This document shows positions 8,725 to 17,957 of a stretch of 64,000 nt of DNA, piece after piece. The stretch spans positions 1 through 64,000 of the forward strand of contig CAZQTW010000033.1 in assembly GCA_964596165.1 (NCBI GenBank). The letters run 5' to 3'. The stretch's first letter is position 1; each line of letters begins with the position of its first letter. The position numbers and the translations under genes were made by a program. Under the pieces are notes generated by a model. That model ran no database searches and was not told the origin of the DNA. It worked only from the letters and a program-made list of their open reading frames with translations. The stretch is from CAYUQT01 sp964596165. GTDB lineage: Bacteria; Planctomycetota; Phycisphaerae; UBA1845; JAFGLZ01.

Positions 8725-11415
8725 TTAGACCACGAGTAGTCCCGATCCTTCGACAGGCTGGCAGACGCTGACCTGCGGAACGAGGCCTCCCGGGCGGTAG
8801 TAGGCCTTCTTGAGCCTCCGTTCGACCGAGTCTGCGGCCGAACGGTCCGCCAGGATCATGATGCATCCGCCCAGGCCGGCGCCGGAAAGCTGCGCCCCAT
8901 ACACACCGGGTACTTCCGAGACGAGGTCGACCATTCGATCCAGTTCGGGCAGGCTGCACGCATAGCCGCCGGGTTGAAGGTGGAGTTGGGCCGCGGCCAC
9001 TCGATGGGGCTCCTCGCTGGCCAGGTCTTCGATCAAACCGTTCAGATACGCATCCGACGCTTCGGAATCGTACGGCGCGGCGTTGCCCTGGGCATCGAAG
9101 CGGACCACACGGTCGCCGTCGTGGCTGACCTTCATCAACCGGCCGAAGGCTTCAATATCGCCCTTCTTGAGGAGGTCGACGCACAATTGCGAACGGTGGC
9201 ATTCAGCGATGCCGAAAAGGACCACCTTTCGGACGCGGTACTCGCCGGGGTCGGCATGTGACGTCCACAGCCGATCGAGTCCCTTGGATTCCTCGGCGGA
9301 CAGCGTTTGAGCGATTTGTCGGCGCGTCATTCGGTTCGGCAATCGGCGGATCAATTCATAGATCTGTGAGGTCTTGATGCCGAGTCGCCGGCTGGAGACA
9401 TCTCGCAAGTGTTCGATCAGGGGCGCGTATGCCCGATGGTATTCTCGGAGCAGGCGAACACCGATGCGATACGTGGCCACGCGTTGATTGAACTGGTCGC
9501 GGGCCGACGCGCTCTTGGCGGCCTTGATCTGGCTGTTGGCGATGATAACGACCGCGTCGGCGGGCAGTTGGACGATTTCTTCGACTTCAAACGGAAAGAA
9601 CCGGACGTGAGCGACGCTGCCGCGGCGACCGAAGCGTATGGCCGCATGATCGGCGGCGCCTCCGCGCGATCCGACGAACCACTCCCCTTCGCCGCACAGG
9701 TCGACGAATTGGCGAGGCTCGATATCGAAGTCGTTGATTGCGACGGCCGCATGCGCGACGGCCACAAGCACGGCGGAACTACTCGATAGGCCGGCGGCCA
9801 CCGGGACGTCGCCGGTTACGGCACAATCCATGCCGCGGATGCGAATCTCCCGGTATTTTTGCTGGAGTCGCAGAAGGGCGGCTTTCGCGTAGTTGCTCCA
9901 GTCGCCGGCCGTCTCACGAACCAGTTGCCGGACTTGGGGACTGTCGACATAGCTCAACCAATCGTCCCAGTTAAAGTTGCCCAATAGTTCCGACATCACG
10001 AACTCACGATCCGGAAACTCGCGCGGTCTGACGTTTACCAATCGGATCAGATCGTCGTTCCGAGGCGATGCGACCAGGATTACCTCGCGGTCGATGGCGA
10101 GGGGATTGACATAACCACCCTGGTGGTCGACGTGTCGGCCCATGAGGTTGACGCGTCCCGGCGCGCGAACGATGCACGCCGGGCGGTCGTTGCCGAATCG
10201 CCTGGCAAAGAGGCCGAGGACGCACTTGTAGGCGTCCAATCGGTGCTGCCATCGCGCGTCATGCGGTCCGTATATTTCTCGGAGGCGGCGCTTCAGGCCG
10301 GCCGGTGGGGATTGAAAGAGGGCCTGCCAACGTTGAACCGGGCGGAACTGTCGCCGGTCGAGCACGGTGGCTTTCTGGTGGTGTCGCACGGCCTCTCGCT
10401 TGCGGTGAAGGTAGTCTTCGATGGCCAGCAATTCGTCGGGCGAATTGAACGCCATGACCGCCTTGGGATCCTCCAGGGGAAGCTGGCGCACGCGGAATCG
10501 AGGCTGCCCCCGTTCGTCGGCCGCTCCGGCGAGGAACCTGATCGTATCGGTCAGGTAGTATTCGCCCTGGGCGTTGTCGTTGCGAAGATTGTCCAGTGCC
10601 TCATAGAGGGCGTCGGCCCTATAGAGATAGACGGACACATTTTCGGTACGGGCATCCCTTTCCACGCGATCCGCACTGAGGTACTGTTTGCCGACGCGGA
10701 GGCTGCCGGGTCTTTCGCCGAGCAACTCTCGTACCTGTCGGCCGGCAATGCGGCCGCCCCTCTGCGACAGGTCCCAGAGGGGACCGGCGGCGAGCTTGAG
10801 CTTGGATTCCGACGAGAAGTACTTGCGGCCGGTGGTCAGTAGTGTGGAAGCGGCGATTTGTCGTTGGCGACGACAAAGACGTTCCAATTCGCCGAACCAG
10901 CGGGCTTTGTTGATGTCGAAGACCTCCAGATTGGCCACCACGCGGTCCGACCCGTCGGTGAGGATGCGGCCTGCGCCGTCGCTTGCTCCCCGTGGTGCGG
11001 TCAGGAAGCAGAGATCGGCCTCGGTGCGACGAAAGTACTCGATCAATGCCTTGAGGACGGGCGGTTCCATGACCTTGTCGCCCATGGTCAGCAGCACAGG
11101 GCCCCGATACCCCAGCTTTCGAAGGGCCTGAGCGCCAATTTGGGCGGCATGTCCGGTGCCTTTCTGCTCGTGCTGATAGGTGAAGATGACATCGGGGAAC
11201 TGCCGGCCCACCGTTTCGACGACCTGGCCGACCATGGAGCCGACCACCACGACCTGCGTGGCGATGCCGGCATCGCGACATGTCTGAAGGAGACGGCATA
11301 CGGCGGGCCGGCCCACGATTTCAAAACAGACCTTGTGTGTGGTCGAGGAACGCATTCGCGTACCCCGGCCGCCGCAGAGGACAATCCCGGCGATGTTTGT
11401 TGGAGTGGCGTCCAT
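8725..11415 (-). CDS. Bifunctional sugar nucleotidyltransferase - GHMP (galactokinase-like) kinase
   Basis: An 896-aa fusion. Residues 1 to about 330 are a GlmU-like NTP-transferase with the nucleotide loop LCGGRGTRM at 13-21. After a linker, residues about 390-890 form a galactokinase-type GHMP kinase: APGRVNLMGRHVDHQGG near 420 (sugar-binding motif 1), PVAAGLSSSSAV near 540 (ATP loop) and GAQLSGAGLGGC near 843 (motif 3). In ordinary galactokinases motif 1 reads GEH-x-D; here Glu is replaced by Arg, and HVDHQGG recalls plant galacturonokinase, so the sugar may not be galactose. One polypeptide could phosphorylate a sugar at C1 and then make the NDP-sugar. ATG 11415 sits 95 bp after the trpA stop, same strand. 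Confidence 0.85.
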   Translation of the reverse strand: MDATPTNIAGIVLCGGRGTRMRSSTTHKVCFEIVGRPAVCRLLQTCRDAGIATQVVVVGSMVGQVVETVGRQFPDVIFTYQHEQKGTGHAAQIGAQALRKLGYRGPVLLTMGDKVMEPPVLKALIEYFRRTEADLCFLTAPRGASDGAGRILTDGSDRVVANLEVFDINKARWFGELERLCRRQRQIAASTLLTTGRKYFSSESKLKLAAGPLWDLSQRGGRIAGRQVRELLGERPGSLRVGKQYLSADRVERDARTENVSVYLYRADALYEALDNLRNDNAQGEYYLTDTIRFLAGAADERGQPRFRVRQLPLEDPKAVMAFNSPDELLAIEDYLHRKREAVRHHQKATVLDRRQFRPVQRWQALFQSPPAGLKRRLREIYGPHDARWQHRLDAYKCVLGLFARRFGNDRPACIVRAPGRVNLMGRHVDHQGGYVNPLAIDREVILVASPRNDDLIRLVNVRPREFPDREFVMSELLGNFNWDDWLSYVDSPQVRQLVRETAGDWSNYAKAALLRLQQKYREIRIRGMDCAVTGDVPVAAGLSSSSAVLVAVAHAAVAINDFDIEPRQFVDLCGEGEWFVGSRGGAADHAAIRFGRRGSVAHVRFFPFEVEEIVQLPADAVVIIANSQIKAAKSASARDQFNQRVATYRIGVRLLREYHRAYAPLIEHLRDVSSRRLGIKTSQIYELIRRLPNRMTRRQIAQTLSAEESKGLDRLWTSHADPGEYRVRKVVLFGIAECHRSQLCVDLLKKGDIEAFGRLMKVSHDGDRVVRFDAQGNAAPYDSEASDAYLNGLIEDLASEEPHRVAAAQLHLQPGGYACSLPELDRMVDLVSEVPGVYGAQLSGAGLGGCIMILADRSAADSVERRLKKAYYRPGGLVPQVSVCQPVEGSGLLVV

Positions 11416-11510
11416 CGGTGGGTGCGATTGTAGCCGAACCCGAGGCAGGGAGGAAGCCGTGGAGCCGGAGTGGATTGGCCGTTGGCATGGCCGCGACGTT
11501 GTAATGGCCC

Positions 11511-12326
11511 TCAGGGTTCGCAGCCCGTGGCCAACTCGCGGACGAAATCCGTGACGTGTTGCACAAGGTGTGCCGGCGCCGCGCCGGCATCCACGGCAGT
11601 CGTCAGGCGCCGGACGATGGCGCTCCCGACTATGGCACCGTCCGCCACGGCACACACCTGGCGAACATGCTCCGCTCGGCCCACACCGAATCCGACGCAG
11701 ACAGGTTTGCCTCCGATTTGACGGAGACGGCTGACGTTGGCGGGCAGGTCGGCCGGAAGCCGGTCTCGCTCGCCGGTGGTACCGGCCACGGAGACGTAGT
11801 AGATGAAGCCTTGGCTTGTTCGGGCAATTCGTTCGAACCGATCGGGGCTGCTCGTGGGGGCGACAAGCATGGCGAGTCGAAGGCCGGCCGCCGCGGTCTG
11901 CTCGGCGATGGCGGGGGCTTCCTCAAGGGAGAGGTCCGGGATGATCAGTCCGTCGATGCCCGCCTCAGCGGCGCGGGCGATGTATCGTGCCACGCCGATT
12001 CGGTAGACGATGCTGAAAGACACCATCGACAAGATAGGCGCGCCCACGTTCGGGCGTACGCGTCGAACCATCTCGAAGATGTCGTTGACGTGAAGTCCTG
12101 CTTCCAAGGCCCGGGTGAAGGAGGCCTGAATCACCGGTCCGTCGGCAATAGGGTCCGAGTACGGAATTCCCAGCTCGATAACGGACGCGCCGGCCTCGGG
12201 CATTCGGATGAGTAGTTCGGCCGTGACGTCCAGATTGGGGAAGCCCGCCGTCACATAGGGCATGAGTGCCTTCCGGCCGCCGGCGGTGAGCCGCGCAAAC
12301 GTTTGATCAATACGGTTTTCCGGCAT
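11511..12326 (-). CDS. trpA: Tryptophan synthase alpha chain
   Basis: A 271-aa protein of normal family length. It cleaves indole-3-glycerol phosphate to indole and glyceraldehyde-3-phosphate, passing indole to TrpB. Visible signatures are ELGIPYSDPIADGP, containing the catalytic Glu and Asp, GLIIPDLSLEE, YYVSVAGTTGER and the phosphate-binding GFGVGRAEHV and GAIVGSAIV. The usual MTYYNP loop before YR-x-G is MVSFSIVYRIG here, a small departure. No trpB or other trp gene is adjacent, which is unusual because trpBA are normally coupled; trpB would have to be elsewhere. The next gene downstream is the unrelated sugar kinase fusion. Confidence 0.95.
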   Translation of the reverse strand: MPENRIDQTFARLTAGGRKALMPYVTAGFPNLDVTAELLIRMPEAGASVIELGIPYSDPIADGPVIQASFTRALEAGLHVNDIFEMVRRVRPNVGAPILSMVSFSIVYRIGVARYIARAAEAGIDGLIIPDLSLEEAPAIAEQTAAAGLRLAMLVAPTSSPDRFERIARTSQGFIYYVSVAGTTGERDRLPADLPANVSRLRQIGGKPVCVGFGVGRAEHVRQVCAVADGAIVGSAIVRRLTTAVDAGAAPAHLVQHVTDFVRELATGCEP

Positions 12327-12446
12327 TCCAACACCTCGGGTGGCGCAGTATAGCGTCGGCTGAGACGGCTGTCAGCCGAGGGGGCGAGGGTTCGTGGAAG
12401 CGCCGCGGCCTGTCGGGGGTGGTTGTCTGCGACGCGCGGCCGGAAT

Positions 12447-13667
12447 ATGATCGTGTCGTCACATCAGGAGCCCGAGGGAATCGACCGGTCCATGGAAGCT
12501 GAGGACAAGCCCACGCCAGGTCCACGTTTCTCAAGCCGACGGCGAGGCAAGTTCGTTTTGCTCTTGTTTCCGACCTGCGCGGTTCTGGCCGTCGTTGAGG
12601 TGGTACTTCGCCTGTTTGGATACGGGGTGGACCACGGTCCGTGTTTTCAGGGGTTCGATGGGGCTGGCATCGTTCTGATGTGCTACGACAAGAATCCCGA
12701 CGGATACCTGGACGTCGACCTCACGAAACACAGTGTGCGGCAGCAGTTCTATAGAGACTACGGCATCATCGACATGGAATCATACTATCACTACACCCCC
12801 TACGGCGTGGTGACGCCATGCGACGAACATGGAATGCGACCGGGGCAGATCCGGCCGAAGACGCCGGGCAGGATCCGGATCGTGGCGATCGGCGACAGTT
12901 TTACCTATGGGCATGCGCTCAAACCGAGCGATCCATGGCCTGCGCAGCTCGATGCATTGCTGAACGAGGGCGGACCGGAAGGCCGTCGGCGTTTCGAAGT
13001 GCTCAATTGGGGGATAGGCAACACGGACATCCCCCAAATCGCGGCTCTTCTCTTCAATCGCGTGCTTCCCGACTCGCCGGACGCGGTGGTCTATGCGTGG
13101 TACTTGAACGACCCGATCTCCTCAAAGGCCTATATCGATGCTTATCGGGACTTGCTGGGGGGCATGCGGAAGACGGCACGCCACTTGCCGGATCGGTATG
13201 TCAGCATCGGTTGGAAGGAGGTCCACGGCATGCGCCGGTGGAGTGCGATGTACGACTTGCTGCTGGAGAAATGGTCCTCCCGCGAGATGGGGGAGCGGAC
13301 GCTTGCGTTCACGAACGATGCCTATGGCGCAGTCAATGCGGACGGTTGGGGCCAAACCCAACGGCTGATCGCGCAAATGGGTCAAGCGTGTCGCGAAAAG
13401 AGGACCTCACTGCACGTGGCGATTTGGCCGATGCTGGTGGGTTTGGGTGAGGGGTACCCCTTCGTACCGGCGCACCGCAGTGTCATTGAAGCGTGCCGGA
13501 AGGCGGAGGTGCCCGTGATCGACCTACGGGATCGCCTGAAGGCGTTTCCGGCAGACCGGCTCATCATACACCGAGAGGATCGGCATCCCAACAAGTTGGC
13601 GTGCCAACTTGCGGCCGAGGCAATCCGAGACCATCTGCGGGAGGCGCATGCGGCGTGGTTCAAATAG
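12447..13667 (+). CDS. Membrane-anchored SGNH-hydrolase-like protein
   Basis: A protein of about 406 aa; the start is uncertain (ATG 12447 or ATG 12492, the latter 15 codons later). A single hydrophobic segment (KFVLLLFPTCAVLAVVEVVL) lies near the N-terminus, followed by an extracytoplasmic domain. GDSFTYGHAL holds the block I Ser, NWGIGNTD and YAWYLND are the following blocks, and DRHPNKLACQ provides Asp and His at the end, so the SGNH catalytic set looks complete. This arrangement is common for membrane-tethered esterases or acyltransferase partners in exopolysaccharide systems. It is followed 97 bp later by the sulfatase-fold protein in the same direction. Substrate unknown. Confidence 0.75.
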   Translation: MIVSSHQEPEGIDRSMEAEDKPTPGPRFSSRRRGKFVLLLFPTCAVLAVVEVVLRLFGYGVDHGPCFQGFDGAGIVLMCYDKNPDGYLDVDLTKHSVRQQFYRDYGIIDMESYYHYTPYGVVTPCDEHGMRPGQIRPKTPGRIRIVAIGDSFTYGHALKPSDPWPAQLDALLNEGGPEGRRRFEVLNWGIGNTDIPQIAALLFNRVLPDSPDAVVYAWYLNDPISSKAYIDAYRDLLGGMRKTARHLPDRYVSIGWKEVHGMRRWSAMYDLLLEKWSSREMGERTLAFTNDAYGAVNADGWGQTQRLIAQMGQACREKRTSLHVAIWPMLVGLGEGYPFVPAHRSVIEACRKAEVPVIDLRDRLKAFPADRLIIHREDRHPNKLACQLAAEAIRDHLREAHAAWFK

Positions 13668-13764
13668 GACGCTATAATGCATTGTGGGGGTTGAACGTGT
13701 CCCGAAATACGAAAGCCGTCAATTCCCCACGGCTTCAGTCTGCTATGGGATGGGGAGGTTTTCG

Positions 13765-15177
13765 GTGCCTGTGACCCGACGGCGTTTCCTCCAGGCCGGC
13801 TTGGCCGGTGCCGCCGCGGCGGTGGTCCCGCAGCCGATCAGGTCGTTTGGCCAAGGCCAACGGCCGCGGAACGTCCTGTTTGTTTGCCTGGATACGGTTC
13901 GCGCCGATCATCTCGGCTGCTATGGTTACTCGAGGGGAACATCCCCCAATCTGGACAAGCTTGCCGAGCGTTCGGTGGTCTTTGACGACGTGTTGAGTCC
14001 CTCGTCGTGGACATTGCCGGTTCTGGCCTCGGCAATGACGGGGCTCTATCCGCATGAGCACGGGGCCCTGTACTTTCGCACCCCGATTCGAGAGGGGACC
14101 GTGCGGCTGGCCGAGATCCTCAGCAAGGCCGGCGTGGCGAGCGCGGCGTTTGGGCAGTTTCCGTTTCACTTCGGTTTTTATCGATTCCAGCCGGGTTTTG
14201 ACACATACCGTCAGAAGTGGTCCGCCCTGGCACCGAGCACGACCGGGCAGGTTCTGCGCTGGCTGCGCGAGCAGCAGGGGTGTGGCCGGGGTTTCTTCGC
14301 CTGGGTCCACTATTTTGAGCCTCACCTGCCCTATCAACTTCAGCTCGATTCGGTGGGGTTCTACGATTGGAAATACCGCGGCCAGGTGTCCAGCGTCTTC
14401 GATCCCAAGCTGATCCTCAAGCTGGCGATGGAGAAGACGGAGCAATCGCACAAAGATCTCCTGCGCATCCTTGATCTCTATGACGGCGAGATCTTCTGCG
14501 CAGACAAGTACCTCGGGTGGGTTTTAGCGGAATTGGATCGTTTGGGCATGACTCAGGACACGATGGTCATCGTGATGGCCGATCACGGCGAGCACTTCCT
14601 TGAACATGGACAGATTGAGCACGGCAATACGCTCTATGAGGAGTTGATTCGCATTCCGCTCGTCATCCATGTTCCGGGCTGCAAGCCGGGACGATGTCCG
14701 CAGCTCGTGTCGGTCATCGACCTTCTGCCGACCATCCTCGAGTACCTCGGGCTTCCTCGAAGCGAAACGGCCGGCATCAGTCTGATGCCGGCGCTTGAAG
14801 GACGACCCGTTCCGGAACGAACGCTGTTCAGCACGCTGGACGTGGTGACGTCGGTCATTTTCATTCCCGACGGGAAGGATCCCAGTGATCCGCGCAACGT
14901 TCAGGCAAACGACCAGAGCGTCCGCAACCTGAAGGTTATTCGTGACGGCAAAAGGAAAATGATCCTGGACATGAAGACGGCACGCTATGAACTCTATGAC
15001 TTGGCGACGGATCCCAAGGAGCAACGGAATCTCTTGGGTCTGGGTGACGAACCGCCACCCGACCTGAAGGGGAAGCTGGACGACTGGCTGACGGCGATGG
15101 AGCGGTTTAGGCCGCCGGTTGCCGCTCCCGATCCGGCGATCATTGAATCCATGCGGGCGCTGGGCTACATCCAGTGA
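13765..15177 (+). CDS. Sulfatase-fold (alkaline phosphatase superfamily) protein with Thr in place of the formylglycine Cys
   Basis: A 470-aa protein. GTG 13765 is chosen because GGGGAGG lies six bases upstream and a twin-Arg export signal (TRRRFLQAGLAGAAAA) comes directly after it. Metal ligands of the superfamily are visible: D43 in VCLDTVRADH and D273/H274 in MADHGEHFLEHG. At the active site, where sulfatases read C/S-x-P-x-R, this protein reads SSWTLPVLASAMTG, placing T83 at the nucleophile position and Val where Arg belongs. It therefore cannot form the usual formylglycine. Thr nucleophiles occur in phosphoethanolamine and glycerol-phosphate transferases of the same fold, so a phospho- or other transferase is possible. 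A TATAAT at 13673-13678 could be a -10 element but lacks a good -35. Confidence 0.8.
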   Translation: MPVTRRRFLQAGLAGAAAAVVPQPIRSFGQGQRPRNVLFVCLDTVRADHLGCYGYSRGTSPNLDKLAERSVVFDDVLSPSSWTLPVLASAMTGLYPHEHGALYFRTPIREGTVRLAEILSKAGVASAAFGQFPFHFGFYRFQPGFDTYRQKWSALAPSTTGQVLRWLREQQGCGRGFFAWVHYFEPHLPYQLQLDSVGFYDWKYRGQVSSVFDPKLILKLAMEKTEQSHKDLLRILDLYDGEIFCADKYLGWVLAELDRLGMTQDTMVIVMADHGEHFLEHGQIEHGNTLYEELIRIPLVIHVPGCKPGRCPQLVSVIDLLPTILEYLGLPRSETAGISLMPALEGRPVPERTLFSTLDVVTSVIFIPDGKDPSDPRNVQANDQSVRNLKVIRDGKRKMILDMKTARYELYDLATDPKEQRNLLGLGDEPPPDLKGKLDDWLTAMERFRPPVAAPDPAIIESMRALGYIQ

Positions 15178-15376
15178 GGACCGTGTGACGTGGGGCTCGC
15201 AAACGGCAGGCAGCCGAGGTGTGACATCATGACAGACACCCGGAAGGGCAGGACTATCGCATGAGTGCATCCGGTGAGTCGGTGGTTCCCGATTGCGTCC
15301 GGCCGGGTCCGGCTCCGAGGAACGGGTCGGATCGCGTGTCGGGGGCGATGGCCTGTCCGACGTACGCCGAGCGGTC

Positions 15377-15886
15377 ATGACCAAGGCCGATGAGATGCGT
15401 TTCGCGTGCGACGCGATGTGCGGCGGGTTGGCGCGATGGCTTCGTGCGATCGGGTATGACACGACCTATGAGGCGGATGTGGACGACGCCGCTCTGGTGG
15501 CCCATGCCGATCAGGAAGGGCGTGTGCTCATATCGGCCGACGGGCGGCTCTTTGAGCGGCGGGCGATTACCTCCGGTCGGGTCCGAGCCCTGAGGCTGCC
15601 TCGGGGGCTTACGCTTCGCGAACAATTGGATTGGGTCGTGCAGGCGATGCGTCTGCCGGTGCGCGAGCCGAGGTGCACCGCGTGCAACGGGACTCTCAGC
15701 CGAGTTGGCCGGGATGAGGTGCAAGGCATCGTTCCTGCTCGAAGCCTGATATGGGCCAATGAGTTCTACCGCTGCCGGCGGTGCGACAAGGTGTTCTGGA
15801 ACGGGACCCACTGGGTGCGAATGCAGCAGGTTCGCGACCGGCTTTCCCGGCTGCTGGAACCGCAGAAACCGCCGGGCCCGGCCTAG
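15377..15886 (+). CDS. Mut7-C RNase-domain protein with zinc ribbon
   Basis: A 169-aa protein. The N-terminal half is the Mut7-C PIN-like fold: FACDAMCGGLARWLRAIGYDT with the first acidic residue, then VLISADGRLFERR with a second acidic site. The C-terminal half has two CxxC pairs (CTAC and CRRC) that should bind zinc. Such proteins are widespread, small and cytoplasmic; the fold is nuclease-like but the target RNA is not known. ATG 15377 is taken as the start because the conserved domain begins at once; a 39-codon frame ending in an ATGA overlap with it is possible but unsupported. It converges on the UroD-like gene. Confidence 0.8.
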   Translation: MTKADEMRFACDAMCGGLARWLRAIGYDTTYEADVDDAALVAHADQEGRVLISADGRLFERRAITSGRVRALRLPRGLTLREQLDWVVQAMRLPVREPRCTACNGTLSRVGRDEVQGIVPARSLIWANEFYRCRRCDKVFWNGTHWVRMQQVRDRLSRLLEPQKPPGPA

Positions 15887-15913
15887 CTTCTCTTCCGGTA
15901 ATCCACTCTGCCT

Positions 15914-16921
15914 CTACTGGGATTGCAAGACGTCGAGCATCGCAGCGATGTTTTCGGCCGGGACGTCGCCCGGAATGTCGTGGGCCGGCGCGGCGATGTA
16001 GCCGCCCCGGCGGCCAATCCGATTGAGGATTTCGCCCACTTCCGTTCGGACTTGGTCGGGCGTGCCGTAGGGCAACAGTCGTTGAATGCTGATACCGCCC
16101 CAGAAGGCCAGTCGACCTCGATAGGCCTGGTGTGTCGCGAAGATGTCCATGACTTCGGGCTGGAACGGGTTGAAGCAGTTCACGCCGATATCGCAAAGAT
16201 CACCGAGCAGTTCGCTGACGGCCCCACACGAGTGGATGAAGACGAACTTACCGTAGTCGTGCGCCCGCCCGTACTGTTTGGCCAATCGCGGCTTAAGCAG
16301 CGATCGCCATCGGGCGGCGCCCATCAGGACGCCTCGCTGGGACCCGAAGTCGTCTCCGAAGTAGACCGCGTCCACACGGGGGTACTGCGATAGACCGACA
16401 TCGAGCACCTTGAGATTGAACTCGAGGATTCGGTCGAGGACGGCTTCGACGAATGGTCTGTCCTCTGCCATCGCGAGCATCAGGTTCTCGAGCCCCGTCA
16501 GCCCCCATGCCCGTTCGAAGAGGCTGAAATCGAACGACATGACGATGAACCGGTCGGATTGCTGTTCGACCGCCCTTGCCACTCGATCAAACCGACCCGG
16601 TGCGTTCGGATCGGGCCAGGTAAAGCGGTCAAAGGTGTCTCGCGTCAGTGTTCCTTCGGGCATCCCGATGTCGGCGTCGACTTGGCGATTCCACCGAAGC
16701 CCGAACTCGTCGGTGTAGTACCCGTCCGGTCCTCGCACGCCCCATTCGACTCGGATGACGGGCGCCACGGTCATGTGGTTGCCGATCGTCTCGATGAAGT
16801 CCGGATCCCCGTAGTACTCGACCATCTTCTGCCGGGCGGGGACGGTAAAGCCGACGTGATAGGGTACCTTGTCCGGCGGCTGATGCCGCAGGGCGGCGAT
16901 TACACGTTCCTTGTGGGTCAT
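15914..16921 (-). CDS. Uroporphyrinogen decarboxylase-like (URO-D/MtaA superfamily) protein
   Basis: A 335-aa protein beginning MTHKERVIAALRHQPPDKVPY, the typical N-terminus of the URO-D-like family common in planctomycetes and Lentisphaerae. A TIM barrel is expected; FIHSCGAVSELLGDLCDIGVNCFNPFQPE carries the His and Cys that bind zinc in corrinoid methyltransferases of this superfamily, which favours methyl transfer over heme synthesis. No corrinoid protein lies next to it. It is cytoplasmic. An ATG ten codons upstream is possible, but the chosen start fits family members. True substrate unknown; expansions of this family are often near sugar-catabolism genes. Confidence 0.8.
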   Translation of the reverse strand: MTHKERVIAALRHQPPDKVPYHVGFTVPARQKMVEYYGDPDFIETIGNHMTVAPVIRVEWGVRGPDGYYTDEFGLRWNRQVDADIGMPEGTLTRDTFDRFTWPDPNAPGRFDRVARAVEQQSDRFIVMSFDFSLFERAWGLTGLENLMLAMAEDRPFVEAVLDRILEFNLKVLDVGLSQYPRVDAVYFGDDFGSQRGVLMGAARWRSLLKPRLAKQYGRAHDYGKFVFIHSCGAVSELLGDLCDIGVNCFNPFQPEVMDIFATHQAYRGRLAFWGGISIQRLLPYGTPDQVRTEVGEILNRIGRRGGYIAAPAHDIPGDVPAENIAAMLDVLQSQ

Positions 16922-17012
16922 GTTTGCCGGCCCTCCAAATGGGGCAACCATTGTACGTCCGAGAAAAACCCTGACGAACAGGACCGACCGCGGGCGAGAA
17001 TGGCGTTTCGCC

Positions 17013-17861
17013 TCACGGACTGCGTGGCAGCCGGATGCCGTGTGCGGTCAGCGTGCCGATCACATCGTCAGGGTCGAACGTTATTGCCGCAAGGATCTCC
17101 GTGCCCTGACCGGGATTGATGGCGACGGTTCGGCCGATTCGAGCCGTGATCACGCCCGATTTCTGAGGCGAATCATGCAAGTGTCCGTGGAGGCTGATTG
17201 GCGGTTGGCGCCGCGCTATGAATTGTCGAATCGAGTGAGAGCCAACCGCCTCTCCGGTGATCAGGAGGTCCAACCCAACGCCGTACGGCGGGGCATGTGC
17301 GACGAAGATCCACGGGCCCGTCATTTCGGGAATCCGCGAGAGGTCCTCCTCGATGGTCGGCAGCGACGCGTAGTAGTCGCTCGCCGCCTTAACCACGGAC
17401 TCCGTGGCCGGATCCCATCTCGCCCCATCGGCCAAAGGCGGCGTGTCATTTCGCCGGTCGAGCCGTTCAAAGTCCCTCGACCAGAAGGGTGAAGGCGGCG
17501 AATACGAGTAGCCCAGGACGTGCCAGTCGCCGAACCGGGCAGGCCGATCGGGTCTCAGAACGGTCAGAAGTGCCTGAGTCTCCAGCGATTGAATCGCCAG
17601 GGCGGAGCACAGCCAGTCGTGGTTTCCGAAGACCGTCGCCAGGCGACACGCCGGTCGGCATTCGGCCAAACGGCGAATCCATTCAGCCAGGTACTGCGTA
17701 ACGAACTGAACCTGGGCCGCACAGGGATTGCCCATCTCCCCGTCCGGCAGCATATCACCGCCGAAGACGATCAGGTCGGCATGGTTGCAGTACGCCACGT
17801 CAATCAGTTGTTCGAAGAGATTGACCCTTCCGTGCAGGTCGGTGGCGAAGCAGATGATCAT
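17013..17861 (-). CDS. Calcineurin-like metallophosphoesterase
   Basis: A 282-aa protein with the full set of dimetal motifs: FATDLHGR (D-x-H), FGGDMLPDG, FGNHDW, VAHAPP and HGHLHDSP. Start ATG 17861 has GGAGGCGGA immediately upstream, better than the ATG six codons earlier. There is no signal peptide, so it should act in the cytoplasm on a phosphodiester or phosphomonoester that cannot be named from sequence. It follows a 72-aa lipoprotein gene and argG on the same strand. Confidence 0.85.
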   Translation of the reverse strand: MIICFATDLHGRVNLFEQLIDVAYCNHADLIVFGGDMLPDGEMGNPCAAQVQFVTQYLAEWIRRLAECRPACRLATVFGNHDWLCSALAIQSLETQALLTVLRPDRPARFGDWHVLGYSYSPPSPFWSRDFERLDRRNDTPPLADGARWDPATESVVKAASDYYASLPTIEEDLSRIPEMTGPWIFVAHAPPYGVGLDLLITGEAVGSHSIRQFIARRQPPISLHGHLHDSPQKSGVITARIGRTVAINPGQGTEILAAITFDPDDVIGTLTAHGIRLPRSP

Positions 17862-17957
17862 TCCGCCTCCATGCGACATTCGCTCTGCGTGACTGTCGAA
17901 TGGTCCCCATGGGGATCAGGGCGGCAGGCCTCATCGTGTGGCCGCCCCGCGTGTTCG

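Noticed and set aside
15261..15380. 39-codon frame ending in an ATGA overlap with the Mut7-C gene
   Set aside because: The overlap is suggestive, but there is no clear ribosome site and the residues look like random GC-rich translation.
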